From contig JAUVJV010000053.1 in assembly GCA_030592245.1 (NCBI GenBank), positions 1-9,480 on the forward strand: DNA of 9,480 nucleotides. The letters are read 5' to 3'. Positions 1-5,475 of the stretch are shown here, piece after piece (the stretch's first letter is position 1; every line of letters starts with the position of its first letter). The notes under the pieces are model-generated. The model was given only the letters and a program-made list of their open reading frames with translations, searched no databases and was not told the origin of the DNA. Source of the DNA: Candidatus Eiseniibacteriota bacterium (GTDB taxonomy: Bacteria; Arandabacterota; Arandabacteria; Arandabacterales; Arandabacteraceae). The translations under genes were made by a program, and so were the position numbers.

Positions 1-118
1 CCACCCCAAGAAAACCCCCAAACCCCGGCCACAAACCAACCAACCCCCCCCCCAAACCCCCCATGGGGGGGTCCGGCCCCGTTTTTTTATTAAAAACCCC
101 GCCCCCCCCCCCCACTTT
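1..118. other. Low-complexity contig-edge sequence
   Basis: This stretch consists almost entirely of runs of C, A, G and T, including several C runs of up to about a dozen bases and a run of seven T. It contains a near-perfect palindrome of C and G runs around position 63 (CCCCCC-AT-GGGGGG). Its base use is unlike the balanced coding sequence that starts shortly after. No gene, RNA or recognisable repeat family is visible. The best explanation is low-quality sequence at a contig end. A real G/C-tract element cannot be excluded from one sequence. Confidence 0.6.
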
Positions 119-139
119 GTGAATTTGGTGTGTGCCGGG

Positions 140-168
140 GGAATATGTGTTGAATGCGGATTGTCTAA
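140..168 (+). promoter_or_regulatory. Predicted ECF-sigma promoter of the sigma operon
   Basis: A -35-like GGAATAT at 140-146 is separated by exactly 16 bases from a -10-like GTCTAA at 163-168. This closely resembles the RpoE-type ECF promoter architecture (GGAACTT, about 16 bases, GTC-n-n-A). A start of transcription near 175 would give a leader of about 25 bases before the GTG at 200. The same architecture recurs at 1663-1691 in front of the repeat-protein gene. Autoregulation by the sigma factor encoded just downstream is an inference typical of ECF operons. Confidence 0.6.
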
Positions 169-199
169 TCGGGTAGAAGGGAAGGGTAGGGAAAACGGA

Positions 200-760
200 G
201 TGAGGGACGTCCTGGAACAAACAGATGAACAGATGGTAGCAGCCGCTCGTGATGGTGATGATGGTGCTTTCGAGCAGATCGTCAGACGCTATGAACCGAT
301 TGTGGCCGCGACGGTGATAGGTATGCTTGGACAATGCGCTGAGGCGGAGGACGTGGGGCAGGAGACCTTCATGCGGCTTCACAAGGGCCTGGGGCGTTTC
401 CGGGGTGAGGCGAGCCTCAAGACCTATATTACCCGGATCGCTATTAACCTGTCGCTGAATGAGCTTAGGCGGCGGAAGCGAAGACGGTCGGTGCTGGCCC
501 GGAGACCTGTAGAGGAGTTTCACAACCTGGAGGCCAGAGGGGAAAGTGCCGAGGGCAGGGACAACCGGGAGATGGTCCGGTGGGGAATAGACCAACTCGA
601 TGACAAGTTCAGGCCGGTCATAGTACTGCGCCTGATTGACGGATATTCGACTGATGAAACCGCGAAGATACTGGAGATCCCTGTGGGCACCGTGCTCTCG
701 AGACTGGCGCGCGCGCAGGAGAAACTGAAGGCCATACTCATTTCTGAAGAGCGGGGTTAA
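200..760 (+). CDS. ECF-family RNA polymerase sigma factor
   Basis: This is a sigma-70 family, extracytoplasmic-function sigma factor of about 186 residues. From the chosen start, region 2 spans about residues 12-93 and includes the typical EDVGQETFMRL core-binding helix at about 50-60 and a following basic stretch (ELRRRKRRR). Region 4 spans about residues 128-178, with a helix-turn-helix of the form GYSTDETAKILEIPVGTV followed by SRL-RA, which would read the -35 element. There is no region 1.1 or 3, as expected for ECF factors. The frame is open back to a GTG at 119, but I chose the GTG at 200 because family similarity begins near there and the predicted promoter at 140-168 would lie inside the longer form. 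ATG at 233 is a less likely alternative. The stop is three bases before the anti-sigma-like gene, so the two are surely co-transcribed. The exact ECF group cannot be assigned by eye. Confidence 0.93.
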   Translation: MRDVLEQTDEQMVAAARDGDDGAFEQIVRRYEPIVAATVIGMLGQCAEAEDVGQETFMRLHKGLGRFRGEASLKTYITRIAINLSLNELRRRKRRRSVLARRPVEEFHNLEARGESAEGRDNREMVRWGIDQLDDKFRPVIVLRLIDGYSTDETAKILEIPVGTVLSRLARAQEKLKAILISEERG

Positions 761-763
761 GCT

Positions 764-1219
764 ATGAAAATCGATGAGAGAATTCTGGGATTGCTCTACA
801 GGTCCTTCGATGATGACCTCTCTGGTCCCGAGCTGGCTGAGCTTGAAGCGGCCCTGGCGGTCTCCGGGGATCTTAGAAGAGAGAAGGAACAAATCGCCTC
901 GATGCGCGAGGCGATCTCGGCCAGTGGGGCGTCGGGATTCGGCTATATGTTCACCGAGCGGGTCATGAAGCGCATAAAGGCAGAACGCACACGCTCATCG
1001 GGTGCGGAGAAGGAGATTGCACCCACTCTGTTTGAGTCTCTCCTCAAGGCTTTCCGGCCGGTGGCGATAGCCGGGGTGGCAGCCGTCCTGGCCCTGATGG
1101 TCTACAATATCGTCGACAACAGGGACGTTTCCTTCTCAGCGGCCCTTGGTGTACCCGAGGCCACGCTCGAAGAAGCGTTGGGATCGCCATTATCTTCAGC
1201 CCTGGAGGAACTATCATGA
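764..1219 (+). CDS. Membrane-anchored anti-sigma factor-like protein
   Basis: This 151-residue protein has a cytoplasmic-looking helical N-terminal part (about 1-95, beginning MKIDERILGLLYRSFDDDLSG). One hydrophobic membrane span follows at about 98-117 (VAIAGVAAVLALMVYNIV), then a short periplasmic tail of about 34 residues. The layout and the position three bases after an ECF sigma gene indicate a transmembrane anti-sigma factor that holds the sigma at the membrane. The LSxxExxxLEAAL pattern near residues 19-32 resembles the start of many anti-sigma domains. The HxxxCxxC zinc motif of ZAS-type anti-sigmas is absent, and the protein has no cysteine at all, so redox or zinc sensing through that motif is ruled out. 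Its stop overlaps the start of the next gene by four bases (ATGA), which implies translational coupling. The function is inferred mainly from context and topology. Confidence 0.75.
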   Translation: MKIDERILGLLYRSFDDDLSGPELAELEAALAVSGDLRREKEQIASMREAISASGASGFGYMFTERVMKRIKAERTRSSGAEKEIAPTLFESLLKAFRPVAIAGVAAVLALMVYNIVDNRDVSFSAALGVPEATLEEALGSPLSSALEELS

Positions 1220-1638
1220 GCATTCAATGGAAGAGCACCTTCATCATCGTCGCGACCCTGGTGATCGGGATACTGGTCGGGGTCTTTCTGGCCGGCCCGG
1301 TGATGCATCGCCACCTGAGACCGCACCTCGCAGAGAGAGGCCCGGGTGTTTTCACGCCGATGATAGAGAGGATCATCCAGCCCGCGCCGGACCAGGAGGA
1401 GGCCGTGCGCGCCGTTCTGGATAAACACTCCGCCCGGCTTGCGGACATGCACGAGGACTTCCGCGCCGGGATGGTGGCAACCATGGACTCGCTGAGGAAG
1501 GATCTCGATTCCATCCTGACAGATGAACAGAAGGCCAGGCTGGACGAGAGGCAAGGCCACTTCAAGCACTTCATGAAGGGAAGGCGGGGCCCTCGCGGGC
1601 GCTTTCCCGAGCCGGCAGATGAGGACTCTGGTGAATAG
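1216..1638 (+). CDS. Periplasmic LTxxQ helical protein, Spy/CpxP/CnrX-like
   Basis: This 140-residue protein has an N-terminal hydrophobic segment at about 8-27 that looks like an uncleaved anchor. The rest is a charged, helical periplasmic domain. Residues 59-120 are rich in Glu, Asp, Arg, Lys, His and Met and contain LTDEQ at 101-105, the LTxxQ motif of the Spy/CpxP family and the related heavy-metal sensor domains. Several His residues (31, 33, 37, 71, 79, 115, 118) and Met residues could bind metal, but no defined site can be proved by eye. It overlaps the anti-sigma-like gene by four bases. Sigma, membrane anti-sigma and anchored periplasmic helical protein in one operon recalls CnrH-CnrY-CnrX, in which CnrX senses metal and controls release of the sigma. 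A sensor role is therefore plausible, but the inducing signal is unknown. A general periplasmic chaperone is the alternative. Confidence 0.72.
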   Translation: MSIQWKSTFIIVATLVIGILVGVFLAGPVMHRHLRPHLAERGPGVFTPMIERIIQPAPDQEEAVRAVLDKHSARLADMHEDFRAGMVATMDSLRKDLDSILTDEQKARLDERQGHFKHFMKGRRGPRGRFPEPADEDSGE

Positions 1639-1662
1639 ATGCGATCCAATAGGCCGGTCAAT

Positions 1663-1691
1663 GGAATATCTGGTATGATTGCATTGTCAAT
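1663..1691 (+). promoter_or_regulatory. Predicted ECF-sigma promoter of the repeat-protein gene
   Basis: GGAATAT at 1663-1669, 16 bases, then GTCAAT at 1686-1691. The -35 heptamer and spacer length are identical to the element at 140-168, and both carry ATTGTC running into the -10 (161-166 and 1684-1689). Much of the spacer differs, so this is not a simple duplicated segment. Transcription would begin near 1698, about 30 bases before the ATG at 1729. This placement suggests that the repeat protein, and probably the lipoprotein gene after it, is a target of the sigma factor encoded upstream. Confidence 0.6.
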
Positions 1692-1710
1692 GGGTAGTGA
1701 AAACTGAATG

Positions 1711-1722
1711 AAAGGAGGTGAT
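1711..1722 (+). promoter_or_regulatory. Near-ideal Shine-Dalgarno that decides the start at 1729
   Basis: The 12 bases AAAGGAGGTGAT are fully complementary to the usual 3' end of 16S rRNA. They sit at a workable distance from the ATG at 1729. This fixes that ATG as the start rather than the in-frame ATG at 1708, which lies upstream of the site. Such a full-length match predicts strong translation, fitting an abundant secreted protein. Confidence 0.85.
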
Positions 1723-1728
1723 GTAAAG

Positions 1729-2424
1729 ATGCGAAAGACAGTGATGGTCATCCTGATTCTTGTGGCGGTTGTGGCTATGAGTGCCGCAGTGGTCTACGGG
1801 GGACGGGGTGAAAGAGATGGACGCGGTGGCCATCGCTTGGCAGGTTTGACCGAGGAGCAGCGGTCCGAGGTTCACGAACTGGTCAGCGGGATGCGTGATC
1901 GAGGAGCATCCCGGGACGAGATTCATGCGGCAGTCCGCGATCTTCTCCAGAGCTGGGGTATCGAGATGCCCGACCGGCCTGAAGGCGAAGGCCACGGCCG
2001 GAGGCACAAGCTGATGGAGCTGCTCACCGAGGATCAGCGGGAGGCAGTGCACGCGCTGGTCACTGAGATGCGCGGGGCAGGAGCGTCCCGTGACGAGATC
2101 CACGCAGCCGTGCGCGAGCTTCTCCAGAGCTGGGGTATCGAGGTACCTGAGCGGCGGGAAGGTGAGGGCCGAGGTCCGAGACACAGGCTGATGGAGCTGC
2201 TCACCGAGGATCAGCGGGAGGCAGTGCACGCGCTGGTTGCTGAGATGCGCGAGGCGGGAGCGTCCCGCGAGGAGATCCGTGCGGCCGTGCGCGAGCTGGT
2301 CGAGAGCTTTGGAATCGAGCTGCCGGATGAGTGCAGGGGAGATGATGCCGAGAATCAGTCTCTCATAAGTCCGGCGGGAAGTGAGTCCGCAACCTGGGGT
2401 GAGATAAAGGGAGACTTCAAGTAA
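1729..2424 (+). CDS. Secreted protein with three LTxxQ helical repeats
   Basis: This 231-residue protein starts with a clear signal peptide (MRKTVMVILILVAVVAMSAAVVYG, cleavage probably near residues 20-25). It then carries three tandem units of 58-59 residues. Each contains an LTE[ED]QR motif (at about 40, 99 and 158), then [AV]VH-LV--MR--GASR[DE]EI[HR]AAVR, then SWGIE or SFGIE, joined by Gly/Glu/Arg-rich linkers. Units 2 and 3 are nearly identical. The LTxxQ motif is shared with the Spy/CpxP family and with the protein encoded at 1216-1638, but the rest of the repeat is not one I can assign to a named family. The last 25 or so residues are non-repetitive and include the only cysteine. The protein is probably periplasmic and helical, possibly a chaperone, metal binder or envelope-stress effector. 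The ECF-type promoter and ideal ribosome site just upstream suggest sigma-controlled, high-level expression. The function is not established. Confidence 0.8.
   Translation: MRKTVMVILILVAVVAMSAAVVYGGRGERDGRGGHRLAGLTEEQRSEVHELVSGMRDRGASRDEIHAAVRDLLQSWGIEMPDRPEGEGHGRRHKLMELLTEDQREAVHALVTEMRGAGASRDEIHAAVRELLQSWGIEVPERREGEGRGPRHRLMELLTEDQREAVHALVAEMREAGASREEIRAAVRELVESFGIELPDECRGDDAENQSLISPAGSESATWGEIKGDFK
1837..2328 (+). repeat. Three tandem protein-coding repeats, periods 174 and 177 bp
   Basis: Equivalent leucine codons begin the repeats at 1837, 2011 and 2188, giving periods of 58 and 59 codons. Repeats 2 and 3 share a perfect 50-base match (2011-2060 and 2188-2237) and are highly similar beyond it. 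Repeats 1 and 2 share a shorter perfect match of about 24 bases around the SWGIE codons. Repeat 1 is clearly the most diverged. The pattern suggests an old duplication followed by a recent one, or by gene conversion, between units 2 and 3. Confidence 0.9.
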
Positions 2425-2449
2425 CCCTGGCCATGTTGCGGCATCGCAT

Positions 2450-2485
2450 CGGGGAGGAGGGGCCCCGCCCGGTGCGTTTCACTTG
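2450..2485 (+). other. GC-rich imperfect hairpin before the lipoprotein gene
   Basis: In the 78-base gap between the repeat-protein and lipoprotein genes, CGGGG at 2450-2454 can pair with CCCCG at 2463-2467. The pairing can be extended with a bulge by GCAT upstream and GGTGC downstream. No T tract follows, so it is not a typical intrinsic terminator. It could be a partial terminator or an mRNA-stabilising stem between two co-directional genes. Confidence 0.25.
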
Positions 2486-2502
2486 AAAACAGGAGAAGAA
2501 GA

Positions 2503-3342
2503 GTGAAGAGGATATCCTGGAACCTGAGATCGGGCAGATTCCTTCTGCCCTTAGCCCTGCTCACCTGCACGCTCGTTCTGGGGTGTGGCGATGAGAAGGT
2601 GGAAAGCCGGTGGAGTGAAGGTGAGATAGTCCTGGACGGCATTCCCGATGAATGGCAGGGTTCGAGGACATATATAGGCAGTCCCAATATCGTTCTGGGC
2701 GCCATGAATGATGAGACCCATCTCTATATTGCCCTGGCGACTCCCGTACGCAGTGTCGCGGCCAGGATTCTCGGCCAGGGCCTGACCGTATGGTTCGAGC
2801 CCAAGGGCAGGGGAAACCGCAAATTCGGCATCCGTTGCCCGATGGGAATGGAAGACTTTAAGACAATGAGAGGCGCCGCCGAGGATCCGGCCAGGATAAG
2901 GGAGCTGCTCAAAGATGCCGCTACCAGGCTGGAGGTCCTCGGGCCATCCGATGATGATACGGCCATCTTGCTTAATGACGGCACATCCGGCATTGAGATC
3001 GCAATGGGATATCGCGACGGCAACTTCGGCTATGAACTCAAGGTACCGCTGGCCATCACCGGCGAGCGGGATTATGGCATCGGCGGCGATCCGGGCCAGC
3101 CTATCCGGATCGGCTTCGAGACTCCGGAGGTGAACATGGAGGCCATGCGTGAAGCCATGGGTGGCCGAAGGCCCCCCGGCGGAGACATAGGCGAGGGCCG
3201 GGGCGATGGAATGCACCGTGGTGGAATCGATGGCGACATAATGAGAGGTGGGATGTGGGGAGGAAGCCCGGAAGCGATCAAGGTCTGGACGACAGTCTCG
3301 CTGGCCACATCCGGTGTGATACCCGGGGACAGCACTGAATAA
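2503..3342 (+). CDS. Predicted lipoprotein with a CBM9/DOMON-like domain
   Basis: This 279-residue protein starts at a GTG preceded by AGGAG at 2491-2495. Residues 1-28 form a lipoprotein signal ending VLGC, with Cys28 as the lipidation site and no Asp at +2, consistent with outer-membrane sorting. From about 42 the pattern IVLDGIPDEWQG, then LGAMNDETHLYIAL and a later GLTVWFEPKG, is typical of CBM9-like and DOMON-like beta-sandwich domains in secreted bacterial proteins. Further beta-type segments run to about 206 (FGYELKVPLAI, IRIGFETP). A Gly/Met/Arg/Asp-rich low-complexity segment follows at about 212-254, then a final strand-like segment (IKVWTTVSLA). The ligand is unknown: sugar, haem or metal are all possible, and the Met/His-rich tail leaves metal open. 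It lies 78 bases after the repeat-protein gene on the same strand and probably shares its promoter. Confidence 0.7.
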   Translation: MKRISWNLRSGRFLLPLALLTCTLVLGCGDEKVESRWSEGEIVLDGIPDEWQGSRTYIGSPNIVLGAMNDETHLYIALATPVRSVAARILGQGLTVWFEPKGRGNRKFGIRCPMGMEDFKTMRGAAEDPARIRELLKDAATRLEVLGPSDDDTAILLNDGTSGIEIAMGYRDGNFGYELKVPLAITGERDYGIGGDPGQPIRIGFETPEVNMEAMREAMGGRRPPGGDIGEGRGDGMHRGGIDGDIMRGGMWGGSPEAIKVWTTVSLATSGVIPGDSTE

Positions 3343-3350
3343 AAACTGGA

Positions 3351-3374
3351 GCACCCTGGCAGGAGCCAGGGCGC
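3351..3374 (+). terminator. Strong hairpin after the lipoprotein gene
   Basis: CCCTGGC at 3354-3360 and GCCAGGG at 3365-3371 form a perfect seven-pair stem around an AGGA loop. Two more pairs extend it beyond one mismatch (3351-3352 with 3373-3374). It begins nine bases after the lipoprotein stop. No T run follows, so it may work with Rho or mainly as a 3' mRNA stabiliser rather than as a classic intrinsic terminator. Confidence 0.5.
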
Positions 3375-3411
3375 CGTACCTGGATTAAGTTTGCGAACTC
3401 CATAACTGTGG

Positions 3412-3429
3412 ACCCCTGCCGGCAGGGGT
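3412..3429. terminator. 18-bp perfect palindrome in the convergent gap
   Basis: ACCCCTGCCGGCAGGGGT is its own reverse complement over 18 bases. It lies between the lipoprotein gene (ends 3342) and the leftward peptidase gene (its stop codon occupies 3437-3439), eight bases beyond the latter. On the plus strand it is followed by a pyrimidine-rich, T-rich stretch. On the minus strand no T run follows. A bidirectional transcription stop between convergent genes is the likely role. As a hairpin the centre would need unpaired loop bases, so about seven pairs form. Confidence 0.5.
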
Positions 3430-3436
3430 TCATTTC

Positions 3437-5239
3437 CTATTTCTTCGCAAGCTCGATGAAGTTATCGATATCCTCAAGGGCGCGTCCCACGGCTTCATTC
3501 CAGAACTCGCCGGAAGACAGGTCGACTCCAAGATGCTTGGCCGCAACGTCCTCACAGGTCATCGATCCCGTATCCATCAGGAGCGCCCGGTACTTCTCCG
3601 CAAATGCAGGCCCTTCCTGCTTGGCTCGAGAGTAGATTCCCCCTGCGAAGAGGTGCCCGAAAGTGTACGGGTAGTTGTAGAAGGGCACCGACGTCTCTGA
3701 GAAGTGCAGCTTCGACGCCCAGAAAAGTGGATGGTAGCCGTCGTCGGCAAGGATCTTGCCGAAAGCCTTCTTCTGGGCCTCCACCATGATCTCATTCAGT
3801 CTTTCCTTGGGCACCGTGCCTTTCTTTCTTTCCTCGTAAAACGCGCTGTCGAAGAGGTAGCGCGCGCGTATATTGCAGAACATGGTGAAGTGTTCCTGGG
3901 CCATCTTATCAAGCAGCGACAATCTCCCGGCGTCATCCTTGACCTCGGCAAGCGCGGCATCGGTGACGAGCCTCTCATTGAAGGTCGATGCGGTCTCGGC
4001 GAGCAGCATGGAATAGGCTCGGCCGAAGTAGTCGCGGTCACGCAGCACCCAGCTATGATAGGCGTGGCCCAGCTCGTGGGCCAGCGTCATCATCTCCTCG
4101 TAGTTGCCGGAGAAGGTCATGAATATCCTGGACTGCTTGACGACGCCCAGACCGGTGCAGTAGCCGCCCGCCCTCTTTCCGGACCTGTCCTCAGCCTCTA
4201 TCCAGCGCTTATCGATGGCCATCCTGGCGAAGTCGCCGAGATCGCTTGAGAACGATGTGAGGTGCTTGACCACGAAATCACACGCCTCATCATAAGTATA
4301 GCTCTTCTCGATGTCTCCGAGGGGCGCGGTCTGGTCATACCATTTGAAATCATCGATCCCGAGAATCTTCTTCTTGGCATTGATATACCCGGCGATCCTG
4401 GGCTGAACCACAGCGATCGCGTCCCACATGGCGTTGACGGTCTCCTGTTTCACCCGACCCATCAGCAGGGGCTCAAACATGGGAGACTCCCAGCCTCTGG
4501 CCTTATACAGGCTCAGGCGAAAGCCCGCCTGGGAGTTGAGCTCCATGGCGACCAGAGGCTCGATGGTCTTCCACGTGGATTCGAGTTTCTCGAATGCGCT
4601 CTTGCGGGTGTTCCGGTCGGGTGAGCTGAACTTATTGGACAGCTGGCCCATCGAGAGTGTCTTGGTCTTGCCGCCCTCCTCGAACTCGGTGGTGAGGTCG
4701 CCGGACAGGCGGGCATAGAGGAGGTTCCAGCCGTGATAGCCATTGGTGGCAAGCTCCGTGGCCAGCTTCTCCATCCTGGGTTCCATCTTGAGCCTTGCAT
4801 TGTCGCGCAGCTCATTCCAGTAGAAGGCCGCGCCCTTAAGTTTGGGATGGGCGATGAGTTTGCTCCAGGCCTCGTCGTCCAGGGCCAGTGCCAGTTCCTC
4901 GATGGCCGACCTGATGGCTTCTGTTTCGGCGTAGAGGCTCATCATGTCATCCACGATGACCATGGCCTTGTCATCACTCACATCCTGGGAGGCCAGGCAG
5001 TAGGCGAAGCTCTCGGCGTGGCTCCTTCTCATCTTGAGGTCCTGTAATGCCGAGAAGGTGTCGATCCATTTATCGAACGTCTTGGTGTCGAGCTCAAGCG
5101 GGAGTCCCTGGGCCTTCTCGACTGCCGCCTTGATTTCGGCCGCCACGTCCTTGCGGAATTGCTCGAACTCCGCAGAGTCCGATCCTCCCGGAAAAATGGA
5201 TTCCAGGTCCCATCTCATCTTGTTGGTCTCGGTTGTCAT
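3437..5239 (-). CDS. pepF: M3-family oligoendopeptidase F
   Basis: This zinc metallopeptidase of 600 residues is close to the usual length of bacterial oligoendopeptidase F. The zinc-binding motif HELGH is at residues 388-392. The third ligand is Glu415 in AETASTFNE, the standard spacing for M3 peptidases. Downstream, SVPFYNYPYTFGHLFAGGIY carries the conserved tyrosines of the substrate site, so the enzyme looks intact. There is no signal peptide, and the N-terminus (MRWDLESIFPGG) is the typical beginning of cytoplasmic PepF. The enzyme degrades short peptides in the cytoplasm, in protein turnover or peptide recycling. I chose the ATG at 5239 because GGAGGT sits seven bases before it. The in-frame ATG at 5266 would add nine unlikely residues. 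It is divergent from the TauE/SafE gene and convergent with the lipoprotein gene, so it appears to be a single-gene unit. Confidence 0.95.
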   Translation of the reverse strand: MTTETNKMRWDLESIFPGGSDSAEFEQFRKDVAAEIKAAVEKAQGLPLELDTKTFDKWIDTFSALQDLKMRRSHAESFAYCLASQDVSDDKAMVIVDDMMSLYAETEAIRSAIEELALALDDEAWSKLIAHPKLKGAAFYWNELRDNARLKMEPRMEKLATELATNGYHGWNLLYARLSGDLTTEFEEGGKTKTLSMGQLSNKFSSPDRNTRKSAFEKLESTWKTIEPLVAMELNSQAGFRLSLYKARGWESPMFEPLLMGRVKQETVNAMWDAIAVVQPRIAGYINAKKKILGIDDFKWYDQTAPLGDIEKSYTYDEACDFVVKHLTSFSSDLGDFARMAIDKRWIEAEDRSGKRAGGYCTGLGVVKQSRIFMTFSGNYEEMMTLAHELGHAYHSWVLRDRDYFGRAYSMLLAETASTFNERLVTDAALAEVKDDAGRLSLLDKMAQEHFTMFCNIRARYLFDSAFYEERKKGTVPKERLNEIMVEAQKKAFGKILADDGYHPLFWASKLHFSETSVPFYNYPYTFGHLFAGGIYSRAKQEGPAFAEKYRALLMDTGSMTCEDVAAKHLGVDLSSGEFWNEAVGRALEDIDNFIELAKK

Positions 5240-5475
5240 TCTTGGTACCTCCATATATGCCCACAATCCTCATAACCAAGGAAATTGTCTCCTAAGGATA
5301 GTGGATTCTCCCGATCTCGACAAGCAGTAGGTGGGACTCAACCAAGGAAAAGGCTTCTGACCGGAAAAGGCTTGTGACAGGAAAGGACTTCTGAGTCGCG
5401 GGAGGTTGTGGTATTCATGGGGGAGCCGGTGAATGGTGGTCAACTGCCGGTGAACGTAGCGAGACGAGGTCAGGT
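5240..5475. other. Divergent intergenic region
   Basis: This 236-base gap lies between the leftward peptidase and rightward permease genes, so it should hold promoters for both. No convincing -35/-10 pair is visible for either. It contains the three 17-bp tandem repeats at 5346-5396 and a copy of AACCAAGGAAA at 5274-5284 that recurs at 5340-5350, the second copy running into the first tandem unit. No small ORF with a good ribosome site or coding character was found. Confidence 0.5.
5346..5396 (+). repeat. Three tandem 17-bp repeats
   Basis: The units are 5346-5362 (GGAAAAGGCTTCTGACC), 5363-5379 (GGAAAAGGCTTGTGACA) and 5380-5396 (GGAAAGGACTTCTGAGT). Units 1 and 2 differ at three positions, and unit 3 is more diverged. 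They lie 80-130 bases upstream of the permease start. They could be regulator-binding direct repeats or a simple slippage-derived minisatellite. Confidence 0.7.

Noticed and set aside
119..199. Longer form of the sigma factor starting at GTG 119
   Set aside because: The extra 27 residues show no family similarity, would overlap the predicted promoter at 140-168, and have no ribosome site in the abnormal sequence upstream.
1102..1751. Minus-strand open frames across the anti-sigma and LTxxQ genes
   Set aside because: They lie opposite well-supported, translationally coupled genes and have no ribosome site or domain signal.
1687..2229. Minus-strand open frame showing repeated peptides
   Set aside because: The repetition only mirrors the plus-strand tandem repeats. 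The plus frame has the signal peptide and ideal ribosome site.
1837..2328. CRISPR array
   Set aside because: The repeats are 174-177 bp apart, in frame, and code for a protein. There are no short identical repeats with unique spacers.
5389..5417. Sigma-70-like promoter TTCTGA-N17-TATTCA before the permease gene
   Set aside because: The -35 matches consensus poorly and lies in the repeat array, so chance is a sufficient explanation.
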